Of a DNA stretch of 64,000 bases, positions 44,612 to 52,585 are shown in pieces. Numbering within the stretch: the stretch's first letter is position 1; every line of letters begins with the position of its first letter. Location of the stretch: contig NZ_CP116413.1 of assembly GCF_030064675.1 (NCBI RefSeq), positions 5,860,001 through 5,924,000 on the forward strand, given 5' to 3'. This stretch comes from Crossiella sp. CA-258035 (GTDB lineage Bacteria; Actinomycetota; Actinomycetes; Mycobacteriales; Pseudonocardiaceae). The notes under the pieces were generated by a model. That model saw nothing but the letters and a program-made list of their open reading frames with translations. It ran no database searches and was not told the origin of the DNA. Position numbers and translations under genes: made by a program.

Positions 44612-44628
44612 GCGGGTACGGTGGGCAG

Positions 44629-47600
44629 GTGCGGTTCGGGGTGCTGGGTCCACTCGCGGTGTGGACCGCCGAGGGCACACCCGTCCCGGTCCCCGGTCCC
44701 GAGGTGCGCGCCCTGCTGGCCGCGCTGCTGGCCCGCGAGGGCGAGTGGACGCCGGTGCCCGCCCTGATCGACGACCTGTGGCAGTCGGACCTCCCGGCGA
44801 ACCCGGTCAACGCGCTGCAGATCCGCGTCTCCCGCCTGCGCCGCGCCCTGGACGCCGCCGAACCGGGCGCCCGCGCCCTGATCGAGTACCGCGCGGACAG
44901 CTACCGCCTGCAAGCCCCCACCGACGCCGCCGAGTTCCAGGCCCTGCTCCGCCGCGCGCGCACCGCCGCCCCGCACTCCCGCGCCGCCCACCTGACCGAG
45001 GCCCTGGCCCGGTGGCGCGGCCCGGCCCTGCCCGAGTTCGCCGAGGCCCCCTTCGCCGCCCCGGTGCGCCAGCGCTGGCAGGAGCTACGGCTGACCGCCG
45101 TCGCCGACCTGGCCGAAGCACGCCTGGCCCTTGGCGAGCAGCACACCGTGCTGGCCGAGCTCGCCGAGTGGGTGCGCCGCCACCCTGCCCACGAACGCCT
45201 GCGCGCCAGCCACCTGCGGGCCCTGTACCTGGCCGGCCGCCAGCCCGAGGCCCTGGCCGGTTACGCCGAGTTCCGCGCCTGCCTGACAGACCAGGGCTTG
45301 GACCCCAGCCCGGCGCTGACCGCACTGCACCAGGCGATCCTCACCCGAGACCCCGCCCTGACCCCCGAGCCGGTCCGCCACCCCGGCAACCTCCCCGCCC
45401 CGGTCACCGAGCTGATCGGCCGCGAGACCAACCTCGCCGACCTGCGCAAAGCCCTCGCCAGCGCCCGCCTGGTCACCCTCACCGGCCCCGGCGGCGTGGG
45501 CAAGACCCGCCTGGCCCTGGCCGCCGCGGCCGAACACACCGAACCCGACGGCGCCTGGCTGGTCGAACTCGCCGGTGTGCGCGCCGCCGACCCGCTGGCC
45601 GAGGCGGTGATGACCGTGCTCGGCATCCGGGAGAACACCATGCTCGGCCCCATCCCCGCCGCCGACCCGCTGGACCACCACCACCGCCTCACCGCCTACC
45701 TGGCAGGCAAGCGACTCCTGCTCCTGCTGGACAACTGCGAACACCTCCCCGACGAGGTCGCCACCCTGTCCCGCGCCCTCCTGCACGCCGCCCCCGGCCT
45801 GCGCATCCTCACCACCAGCCGCGAACCCCTGTCCACCCCCGGCGAACTGGTCCACCCCGTCGCCCCCCTGGACCTCCCCGCCGACCACGAAGACCCGCTC
45901 CAGTCCAGCGCCGTCCGCCTCTTCCACGCCCGAGCCCAGGACGCCGACCCCGCCTTCACCCTCACCCCCGCCAACACCCCCGCGGTCATCGCCCTGGTCC
46001 GCGACCTGGACGGCCTCCCCCTGGCCCTGGAACTAGCCGCTGCCAAGATCCGCTCCCTTGGCGTGCACCAGCTCGCCGCCCGCCTGGACGACCGCTTCCG
46101 CCTGCACGCCACCGGAAACCGAGGCAACCCAGCCCGCCAGCGCACCCTGCACGCGTTGCTGGACTGGAGCTGGGACCTGCTCACCGACCCGGAACGAGTG
46201 GTGCTGCGCCGCCTGGCAGTGCTCGACGGCGGCACCCTGCCCGCGATCGAAGCGATCTGCGCCGACACCCCGCTACCAGGGACCGAAGCCTCTGGCCCCG
46301 GCCCGGCCGTCGCGGCGCACGAGGTCGCCGAGGTGCTCTCCCGCCTCGTCGACCGCTCGATGGTCACCGTGGTCGACGGCGGCGCGCGCTACCGCCTGCT
46401 GCACACCGTCGCCGCCTACGCCCGGGCCCGCCTGACCGACGCCGGCGAGGCGAAAGCCGTGCGCGCCAGGCACTCCCACCACTACCTCACCCTGGCCGAG
46501 ACCACCCCCAGCGCCGACCTGGCCGCCCTGGACGCCGAACGCGGCAACTTCCAGTGCGCCCTGGACACCGCCGTCGCCCAGGAGCACGCCGCCCACGCCC
46601 TGCGCCTGGCCGACGCCCTGGCCTGGTACTGGCTGCGGCGCGGCCGCGTGCGCCAGGCCGCCCGCTGGTGCGCCGACGCGCTCGCGCTGCCCGGCCCGCC
46701 CTCGGCCGCGCGAGCCCGGGTGCGCTGCTGGGCCGCGGGCATCGCGATCGTCGCCGACCTCGAACCCGACCAGGCAGCCAGCGCTCGCACCGCCCTCACC
46801 GCCTTCGACGACCTAGACGACCCGGTGGGCGAGGCCATGGCGCACTGGTTCCTCGCCTACGTCCTGCTGCACTCCGGCGACCTGGACACCAGCGAGGAGC
46901 TAACCACCCGCGCCGCGACCGCCTTCCGCGCCCTCGGCCACTCCTGGGGCCTGGCCGTCACCACCTGCGTGCAGGCCAACCACGCCCTGACCCGCGGCGA
47001 CCTGACCACCGCGCACACCCACGCCGAAGCCGCGGTCGCCCTGTTCCGCGCCGTCGGCGACCGCGGCGGCGAACTGCTCACCACCTACCCGCGCGCCACC
47101 CTCGCCGAACTGCACGGCGACCACGACCTGGCCGAGCGGCTGCACCGCGACGGCCTCGCCCTGGCCGAAGACCTCGGCATGTGGGCCGAGGCCGCCGACC
47201 GCCTGTGCGGCCTCGGTCGCATCGCGCTGCTCCGCGGCGACCACCACACCGCCCGCGACCTGCTCACCCGGGCAGGTGAACTGGCCACCGAACGCGGCTT
47301 CAAACCCGGCCAGGTGCACGTCGCCCTCACCCAGGGCCAGCTCGCCCGCCGCACCGGCGACTTCACCGAGGCCGAACAGCACCTCAGCCAAGCCGCCGCC
47401 TGGTACCGCCGCACCGGCCGCGCCCCCGGCTACACCACCGTCCTCACCGAGCTGGGCCACCTGGCCAACCACCAGGGCGACCCCGCCCAAGCCAGAACCC
47501 ACCACGCCCAGGCCCTGACCTTCGCCCGCCACCTGGGCAACCCGCACGCCGAAGCCACCGCCCTGGAAGGCCTGGCAGCCACCCACCTCCCTGACGCCCC

Positions 47601-47769
47601 AACGGAATCCGCCCGCTTGCTGGGCACGGCCCACCGCTTGCGCGAGCGCACCGGAACTCCGCTCGCCGACCGCAGCGACCTGGACCAGATCACCGCTGCG
47701 ACCCGGGATGCCTTGGGAGAGCAGGCATTCGCGCTCGCGTTCAGCAACGGTTCCACCGCGCCCGGCTGA
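44629..47769 (+). CDS. AfsR-like SARP with NB-ARC ATPase and TPR domains
   Basis: This 1046-residue regulator has an OmpR-type winged helix (about 1-90) and a BTAD (about 95-240). An NB-ARC/AAA domain follows with Walker A LTGPGGVGKTRLA near 285 and Walker B LLLLLDNCEHL near 365. The C-terminal half is TPR-like helical repeats (about 640-1000). AfsR-type proteins activate secondary-metabolite or transport genes in response to phosphorylation or partner binding. The start is GTG 44629, immediately after GGGCAG. A tandem 11-bp repeat precedes the gene. Confidence 0.93.
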   Translation: MRFGVLGPLAVWTAEGTPVPVPGPEVRALLAALLAREGEWTPVPALIDDLWQSDLPANPVNALQIRVSRLRRALDAAEPGARALIEYRADSYRLQAPTDAAEFQALLRRARTAAPHSRAAHLTEALARWRGPALPEFAEAPFAAPVRQRWQELRLTAVADLAEARLALGEQHTVLAELAEWVRRHPAHERLRASHLRALYLAGRQPEALAGYAEFRACLTDQGLDPSPALTALHQAILTRDPALTPEPVRHPGNLPAPVTELIGRETNLADLRKALASARLVTLTGPGGVGKTRLALAAAAEHTEPDGAWLVELAGVRAADPLAEAVMTVLGIRENTMLGPIPAADPLDHHHRLTAYLAGKRLLLLLDNCEHLPDEVATLSRALLHAAPGLRILTTSREPLSTPGELVHPVAPLDLPADHEDPLQSSAVRLFHARAQDADPAFTLTPANTPAVIALVRDLDGLPLALELAAAKIRSLGVHQLAARLDDRFRLHATGNRGNPARQRTLHALLDWSWDLLTDPERVVLRRLAVLDGGTLPAIEAICADTPLPGTEASGPGPAVAAHEVAEVLSRLVDRSMVTVVDGGARYRLLHTVAAYARARLTDAGEAKAVRARHSHHYLTLAETTPSADLAALDAERGNFQCALDTAVAQEHAAHALRLADALAWYWLRRGRVRQAARWCADALALPGPPSAARARVRCWAAGIAIVADLEPDQAASARTALTAFDDLDDPVGEAMAHWFLAYVLLHSGDLDTSEELTTRAATAFRALGHSWGLAVTTCVQANHALTRGDLTTAHTHAEAAVALFRAVGDRGGELLTTYPRATLAELHGDHDLAERLHRDGLALAEDLGMWAEAADRLCGLGRIALLRGDHHTARDLLTRAGELATERGFKPGQVHVALTQGQLARRTGDFTEAEQHLSQAAAWYRRTGRAPGYTTVLTELGHLANHQGDPAQARTHHAQALTFARHLGNPHAEATALEGLAATHLPDAPTESARLLGTAHRLRERTGTPLADRSDLDQITAATRDALGEQAFALAFSNGSTAPG

Positions 47770-47933
47770 GCGAACCCACCCGGGCCAGCGGAGAACAGGT
47801 GCGGCAGACAGGTCGCATCCGCTCCGGCGGCCGACGTCGCACCGGCTCCGATGCCAGCGGCCACTCACGGTGCGGTGGTTGTCCAGCCCGGCTGCACCTC
47901 ATTCTACGGCGACGCAGCTGGGGCAAGCGCGGT

Positions 47934-47971
47934 TTATCCACAGGGAGGCGGGCTGTGGCGAGTTGTCCACA
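47934..47971. promoter_or_regulatory. Pair of perfect DnaA boxes
   Basis: TTATCCACA (47934-47942) and TTGTCCACA (47963-47971) are both consensus DnaA boxes, in the same orientation, 29 bp from start to start. They lie in the 223-bp gap between the AfsR-like gene and the SRPBCC-PBP gene, both of which end there. No other gene is visible in this gap. No replication genes are nearby. Confidence 0.6.
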
Positions 47972-47992
47972 GGGCGGTGCGGAGTGGGTTGC

Positions 47993-49426
47993 TCAGCGCT
48001 CGACGATGGTGAAACCGTGGGGCACGGCCTTGGCGAGGAACAGCGGCGCCTTGCCCTGGGCCGGACGTGCGGAACGCCAGAGTGCGGACTCGCGTTGCTC
48101 GCGCATCGCCGCCGACACGGCGCCCAGGTCGAAGTCCCGGCGGAGGGCGCCGCTGGAGGCGAGCATGTGGATGGCCTCGTAGATCGATTCGGTGATGCTG
48201 GACAGCGGTGCGGCAGTGGCGCCGAAGCGGTTCCGGTAGCGGTGAAGAAAGGCGGTGTTGGTTGCGGAGTCGACCTCTTGGAAGTAGCTGAACGCGCTGT
48301 ACACGCCCTGGGCGGCGACGCCGCCGGTCAGCTCGCGGGTGGACTCGTCGAAGGCCATGGACAGCGTCCGGCAGCGGGACCGCAGGCCCGCGGCATGGCT
48401 CTGGCGCTCGAAGTGGGCTTCGTCGGAGCCGACGAAGGTGGAGATCACCAGGCTGGCGCCGGTGCTGATGATCTCCTCGATGACGTCGGCGAAGTCCTTG
48501 GTGCCCAAGGGTTTGTACCGTTCGGCGACCACTGAGCCGCCGAGCCGTTCGATGATGCGGCGGGCCTCGCGGTTGCACACGCGCGGCCAGACGTAGTCAT
48601 CGCCGCACAGGAAGGTGCGGCCGCCGGTCTCGGCGACCAGCGCGGGCAGCGCGGCACGCAACTGGGCGGAGGGCCGCTCCCCCAGGCGCACCACGTTGGG
48701 CGAGTAGCGGCCGCCCTCGTTGATCGGCGTGTGCACGAGCAGGACACCCAGCCGCCGGGCCCAGCGGGCCAGGGCGGGGAACACAGCGGAGGTGCAGTTG
48801 GTGATCACCACCCGGCAGCCGTCGGCGTGGACCAGGCGACGGAGCTGTTCGGCGCCGATGTCGGGCGAGCTGGCGTCGTCGCGGACCACGACCTGGAGCT
48901 GGCAGCCGTCCACGCCGCCGTCGGCGTTGACCTCGTCGGCGGCCATCCTGGCCAGGTTCTCACTCGGCCCGCCGAAGATGCTGGCCGGGCCGGACTTGCT
49001 GACCAGCACGCCGATCCGGATCGTGCGCGGTCCGGCCAGCTCCTCGAGGGGGTCGTAACCGCGCTGCCGCAGCAACCAGGTGACCGCGTCGTCCGGCACC
49101 TCGACGCCGAGGCGGACGGTGGTGCCGCGACCGCCGTTGGTCAGGGTCATGGTGCAGGAGACCCGGCCGGGCCAGGGCACCTGCTGCTCGATGACGATCT
49201 TGTGCGGTGGGTCCAGGTAGGCGATGCGGCCCACGGCCTCGATGGTCGGGCTCTGCGGGTCGGATGGGTTGACCGGGAGCTCGAAGCGGACCAGTCCGCC
49301 GACCATGAACGCGTCGTAGTCCGCGCCGAAGAGCCAGCCTGCCGCTTTGTCCTGTCCCAGCAGTCCGAAGACATCCCCCGGTGGCAGGGCGACGTCCCGC
49401 TGCTGCGTCAGTACGAGGTTCCCCAC
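47993..49426 (-). CDS. Fusion of an SRPBCC (AHSA1-type) domain with an AmiC/UrtA-like periplasmic-binding-protein domain
   Basis: This 477-residue protein has two parts. Residues 1-125 resemble a START/SRPBCC ligand-binding domain (ALPPGDVFGLLGQDKAAGWLFG, IEAVGRIAYLDPPHKI). Residues 135-477 are a type I periplasmic-binding fold of the AmiC/UrtA kind (IRIGVLVSKSGPASIFGGPSENLARMAADEVN). There is no signal peptide, so the binding-protein half is cytoplasmic, like AmiC, the amide sensor of Pseudomonas. It overlaps the arsR stop by 19 nt and diverges from an amidase gene. A role in sensing an amide and controlling ArsR activity is plausible but inferred. Confidence 0.85.
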   Translation of the reverse strand: MGNLVLTQQRDVALPPGDVFGLLGQDKAAGWLFGADYDAFMVGGLVRFELPVNPSDPQSPTIEAVGRIAYLDPPHKIVIEQQVPWPGRVSCTMTLTNGGRGTTVRLGVEVPDDAVTWLLRQRGYDPLEELAGPRTIRIGVLVSKSGPASIFGGPSENLARMAADEVNADGGVDGCQLQVVVRDDASSPDIGAEQLRRLVHADGCRVVITNCTSAVFPALARWARRLGVLLVHTPINEGGRYSPNVVRLGERPSAQLRAALPALVAETGGRTFLCGDDYVWPRVCNREARRIIERLGGSVVAERYKPLGTKDFADVIEEIISTGASLVISTFVGSDEAHFERQSHAAGLRSRCRTLSMAFDESTRELTGGVAAQGVYSAFSYFQEVDSATNTAFLHRYRNRFGATAAPLSSITESIYEAIHMLASSGALRRDFDLGAVSAAMREQRESALWRSARPAQGKAPLFLAKAVPHGFTIVER

Positions 49427-49791
49427 CTGCGCTGTTCCGCCTCCGGATCGCGGTGCTTCTCCGTGATCGTAGCGAGTCCGTCCAGCGACGCTCCGTACAG
49501 GGTGCTCAGGAACGCCACCACATCGTTGATCGGTTCGACCCGGAGGGAGTAGTAGCGGTACTTGCCCGCGGGGCGCTCCTGCACCATGCCGGCCTCGCGC
49601 AGCACCTTGAGCTGCATCGACACCGCAGTGCGGCCGATGTGGTCGATGTGCCCGGCCAGCTGGGTGACGGTCAGTTCGCCGTGCTCGCGCAGCAGGCTGA
49701 GCACGGTGCGACGGGTGTCGTCGGCCAACGCGTCAAATGCGGACGCACCACCGCCCACAGCAACCACCCACCATGCTCGCTCGGCCCCCAT
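49408..49791 (-). CDS. ArsR-family winged-helix regulator
   Basis: This 127-residue protein has a winged helix (about 15-95: FDALADDTRRTVLSLLREHGELTVTQLAGHI). The cysteine metal site of classical ArsR (ELCVCDL) is absent, so it senses something other than arsenite. The family is often paired with SRPBCC proteins. ATG 49791 follows GGGGCGG; other upstream in-frame starts exist. It likely represses its own operon and the divergent amidase operon. Confidence 0.85.
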   Translation of the reverse strand: MGAERAWWVVAVGGGASAFDALADDTRRTVLSLLREHGELTVTQLAGHIDHIGRTAVSMQLKVLREAGMVQERPAGKYRYYSLRVEPINDVVAFLSTLYGASLDGLATITEKHRDPEAEQRRWGTSY

Positions 49792-49904
49792 TACCGCCCC
49801 AATTTGATCACTGTAGGCGATCCACCCGGTAACCAGCAAGACAAGTGGGTGATTCTCCGGCACCCAACCGGCGCAGGGCGGTCAGCCAGTCGCGTCAAGA
49901 TCCA

Positions 49905-49933
49905 TTGACACGTAACGGTAGGCTCAATACGCT
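49905..49933 (+). promoter_or_regulatory. Sigma-70-type promoter of the amidase operon
   Basis: TTGACA (49905-49910) and TACGCT (49928-49933) are 17 bp apart. The -10 ends 48 bp before the amidase start. The -35 is a perfect consensus, rare in DNA this GC-rich. Confidence 0.65.
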
Positions 49934-49981
49934 TCGGTAACTCGGCGCGCCCACTACCGCAGACGGAGGGGATTTTCGGCC

Positions 49982-51541
49982 ATGGGAACAGTCCCTCCCA
50001 GTATCGAAGATCTCCGCGCGCTTGCCAAGCGTTACAACTTCACCCTCGACGACGCCGATCTGGAGTCCTTCCGCGGGCTGATGGCCCCCACGCTGGCCTC
50101 CTACGACGCGGTGGAGAAGCTCTACGCCGAACTCGCCCCGCCGATGCCCAGCCGCAGCTACGCCGTGCCCAGCCCGGCGGAGAACCCGCTCAACGCCTGG
50201 CAGCTCTACACCGAGCTGTCCACCCGCGAGGACGGCCCGCTGGCCGGGCGCAGGGTGGTCATCAAGGACAACATCGCGGTGGCCGGCGTGCCGATGGGCA
50301 ACGGCTCCCGCTCGTTACAAGGCTTCGTGCCGCGCGAGGACGCCACCGCGGTGCGCCGACTGCTCGACGCGGGCGCGACCATCGTCGGCAAGGGCACCTG
50401 CGAGGACCTCTGCTACTCCGCGGGCAGCCACACCGCCCACTCCGGCCCGGTGCGCAACCCGTGGGACCCCGAGCGCACCTCCGGCGGCTCCTCCTCCGGG
50501 CCCGCGGTGCTGGTGGCCACCGGCGAGGCCGACCTGGCCCTCGGCGGCGACCAGGGCGGCTCGATCCGCATCCCGGCCGCCTTCTGCGGCGTGGTCGGCC
50601 ACAAGCCCACCTACGGGCTGGTGCCCTGCACCGGCGCGTTCAGCATGGACAACACCCTCGACCACCTGGGCCCGATCACCCGCACCGTGCGCGATGCCGC
50701 GCTGATGCTGACCGCGCTGGCCGGGCACGACCCCGAGGACCCGCGCCAGGACTCCGCGCTCAAGCCGCGCGACTACCTCAAGCGCCTGGACGAGGGCGTC
50801 AAGGGCCTGCGGATCGGCCTGCTCACCGAGGGTTTCGACATCCCGGGGCTGTCCGAGCCCGGGGTCGACGACGCCGTCCGCAACGCCGCCCACGCCCTGG
50901 AACAGGCGGGCGCGCGGGTCACCCCGATCTCGGTGCCCTGGCACCGCACCGGCATGGCCGTCTGGACGGTCATCGCCACCGACGGCATCGCCTGGCAGAT
51001 GATCGAGGGCAACGGGATCGGCCGGAACTGGGCCGGGCGCTACGACCCCGAGCTGATCGCGCACTTCGGCCGCGGCCGCGCCGAGCACGCCGACGCCTTC
51101 TCCGAGACGGTCAAGCTGGTCACCCTCAACGGCGGCTACACCATCGACAAGTACCACGGCGCGCACTACGGCATGGCGCAGAACCTGGTGCCGCACCTGA
51201 TCAAGGGCTACGACCAGGCGCTGGCCGAGGTCGACGTGCTGGTGCTGCCCACCGCCCCGCACGTGCCCAAACCGCTGCCCGGCCCGGGGGCCAGCCGCGA
51301 GGAGTACGTGGTCGCCGCGCTGGGCCTGGTGCCCAACGTGGCCCCCTTCGACGCCAGCGGCCACCCCGCGATCGCGGTCCCGGCGGGCCGGGTGGACGGC
51401 CTGCCGGTGAGCATGATGATCGTCGGACCGCACCACCGCGACGACCTGTGCCTGCGCGTGGCCAGGGCCGTCGAGACCGCGCTGGGTGGCTTCCCGCCCG
51501 CACCCGCGCACGCCTTCGCCGCGACCAGGGAGCAGCCATGA
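49982..51541 (+). CDS. Amidase signature family hydrolase
   Basis: This 519-residue enzyme has the Ser-cisSer-Lys triad. Lys is in VVIKDNIAVAG, the Gly/Ser-rich loop is TSGGSSSGPA, and the nucleophile Ser is in GGDQGGSIRIPAAFCG. The N-terminal extension and overall length resemble nitrile-pathway and aliphatic/aryl amidases more than GatA. It hydrolyses an amide to an acid and ammonia. It is divergent from arsR and the SRPBCC-PBP gene, which may sense its substrate. A consensus promoter precedes it, and the next gene overlaps its stop as ATGA. Confidence 0.93.
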   Translation: MGTVPPSIEDLRALAKRYNFTLDDADLESFRGLMAPTLASYDAVEKLYAELAPPMPSRSYAVPSPAENPLNAWQLYTELSTREDGPLAGRRVVIKDNIAVAGVPMGNGSRSLQGFVPREDATAVRRLLDAGATIVGKGTCEDLCYSAGSHTAHSGPVRNPWDPERTSGGSSSGPAVLVATGEADLALGGDQGGSIRIPAAFCGVVGHKPTYGLVPCTGAFSMDNTLDHLGPITRTVRDAALMLTALAGHDPEDPRQDSALKPRDYLKRLDEGVKGLRIGLLTEGFDIPGLSEPGVDDAVRNAAHALEQAGARVTPISVPWHRTGMAVWTVIATDGIAWQMIEGNGIGRNWAGRYDPELIAHFGRGRAEHADAFSETVKLVTLNGGYTIDKYHGAHYGMAQNLVPHLIKGYDQALAEVDVLVLPTAPHVPKPLPGPGASREEYVVAALGLVPNVAPFDASGHPAIAVPAGRVDGLPVSMMIVGPHHRDDLCLRVARAVETALGGFPPAPAHAFAATREQP

Positions 51542-51810
51542 CCATCCTGCCCGAGCACGGGCTGCCCGCGGAGTTCGGCAGCCCCAGCCCCGAGCAGCTG
51601 CTCTTCTACTGGATGCCGGTGGAGGGCAGGCGGCACGCCATCTGCGGCGCGCACGGCTCGCACCGGCCGGGCCAGCCCGCGGACACCCTGTGCGGGCGCC
51701 AGGTCCTCACCCGCACCGCCTCTGAGCACGAGTGGATCCGCTGGGCGACCTGCGACGACTGCTGGCACATCGCCAAGACCGCGCAGGCCGCGCTGTCCCG
51801 CCGGACCTGA
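51538..51810 (+). CDS. Small zinc-finger-like protein coupled to the amidase
   Basis: This 90-residue protein opens with a hydrophobic/aromatic segment (LLFYWMPVEGRRHA). It has Cys residues in AICGAHGSH, TLCGR and a CDDCWH motif, and could bind one zinc ion. Similar small proteins are common in Pseudonocardiaceae. The ATG overlaps the amidase stop (ATGA), so translation is coupled. Its function is unknown. Confidence 0.7.
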   Translation: MTILPEHGLPAEFGSPSPEQLLFYWMPVEGRRHAICGAHGSHRPGQPADTLCGRQVLTRTASEHEWIRWATCDDCWHIAKTAQAALSRRT

Positions 51811-51824
51811 TCTCGAAAATGCCG

Positions 51825-51854
51825 TTGCGAGCGCCGAACACGGCGGTTTAGCGT
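51825..51854 (+). promoter_or_regulatory. Promoter of the 12-codon ORF unit
   Basis: TTGCGA (51825-51830) and TAGCGT (51849-51854) are 18 bp apart. Transcription would begin near 51861, giving a leader of about 25 nt before the TTG codon. Confidence 0.45.
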
Positions 51855-51885
51855 GGCGGTACACGAGAGAGGAGGTGGTCCAGCG

Positions 51886-51924
51886 TTGGATATCAACAGG
51901 ACTCGTGAGGTGGCTGTCCGCTAG
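51886..51924 (+). CDS. 12-codon ORF with a near-complete anti-SD match
   Basis: Codons from TTG 51886 read (M/L)DINRTREVAVR and stop at TAG 51924. The upstream AGGAGGTGGTCC (51870-51881) can pair with all 12 nt of the 16S rRNA 3' end, with one G-U wobble. The SD core GGAGG is about 10 nt from the TTG. A promoter-like sequence lies upstream and a highly structured RNA downstream, with no further gene on this strand for 660 bp. It could encode a tiny peptide or be a ribosome-binding element. I do not recognise a named family. Confidence 0.5.
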   Translation: MDINRTREVAVR

Positions 51925-51953
51925 GACCGCCTTCGGCTTCACTGAGCGAATTC

Positions 51954-52043
51954 CAGACAGCTACCGGCCCCCGGACCTCCGAGCCCAGTCCGACTCGGCC
52001 CACCCAGCTACCGGTGGGAGACAGGTCCGGGGGTTGCTGTCTG
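51954..52043 (+). ncRNA. Predicted three-way-junction RNA and bidirectional terminator
   Basis: Four helices can be drawn by eye. P1 is 51954-51961 with 52036-52043 (8 bp). P2 is 51968-51978 with 52023-52033 (11 bp). P3 is 51979-51983 with 51994-51998 (5 bp). P4 is 51999-52004 with 52013-52018 (6 bp). P3 and P4 are directly adjacent inside P2. The structure begins 30 nt after the mini-ORF stop and ends 2 bp before the converging membrane-protein stop. It could end transcription from both sides. Confidence 0.55.
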
Positions 52044-52044
52044 T

Positions 52045-52518
52045 CTAGAGGCCGCTCAGCGCGGCGCCTGCCACCAGCACACCGGCCGCGATCAGCCGGA
52101 ACAGCCGCGGCACCGTCTTCTCCGTCAGCAACGCGGCCAGCAGGTAGGCCACCGCGGCCAGCACCGCCATCTCCACCGAGGGCAGCGCCGGGGTGAATGC
52201 GAACAGGCCGCCGATCCGGCTGAGCAGGAACACCAGCACCGGCCCGAGCAGCGCGATGAAGGCGTTGCCCGCCACCTGGAGCATGCCCAGCAGCCACCAG
52301 CCCACCGTCACCGCCAGCAGCGTCACCACCCCGACCACGATCCCGGGGCTGGTCAGCGAGTCGACGGGCACCCAGCCGCTCGACGCGTCGCACGGCTCGC
52401 TCGGGCACGAGGAGGGCAGCAGCGGCAGCACCGCCAGCCACAGCAGCACCACCGAGGCCCCGACGGCCGCGGCCGCGGCGCAGCGGATGACCAGGCGCAG
52501 GGGTTGGGCTTCGACCAT
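52045..52518 (-). CDS. Small integral membrane protein of unknown function
   Basis: A 157-residue protein with four to five hydrophobic segments, for example ASVVLLWLAVLPLLP and VVTLLAVTVGWWLLGML. Two cysteines in a short extracellular-type loop (SSCPSEPCDA) could form a disulfide. The start is ATG 52518; the longer frame covers the divergent gene's leader. No family recognised. It diverges from the methyltransferase gene across 67 bp. Confidence 0.75.
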   Translation of the reverse strand: MVEAQPLRLVIRCAAAAAVGASVVLLWLAVLPLLPSSCPSEPCDASSGWVPVDSLTSPGIVVGVVTLLAVTVGWWLLGMLQVAGNAFIALLGPVLVFLLSRIGGLFAFTPALPSVEMAVLAAVAYLLAALLTEKTVPRLFRLIAAGVLVAGAALSGL

Positions 52519-52585
52519 GAACGAATCGTGGCAGAGTCCGGGCGTCGGCGTGCGCGCGCCGGGTTGCTCCGGCAGGGTTGAATTC

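Noticed and set aside
47934-47971. The DnaA boxes as the chromosomal origin
   Set aside because: Only two boxes are present, with no AT-rich unwinding element and no dnaA, dnaN or gyrase genes nearby.
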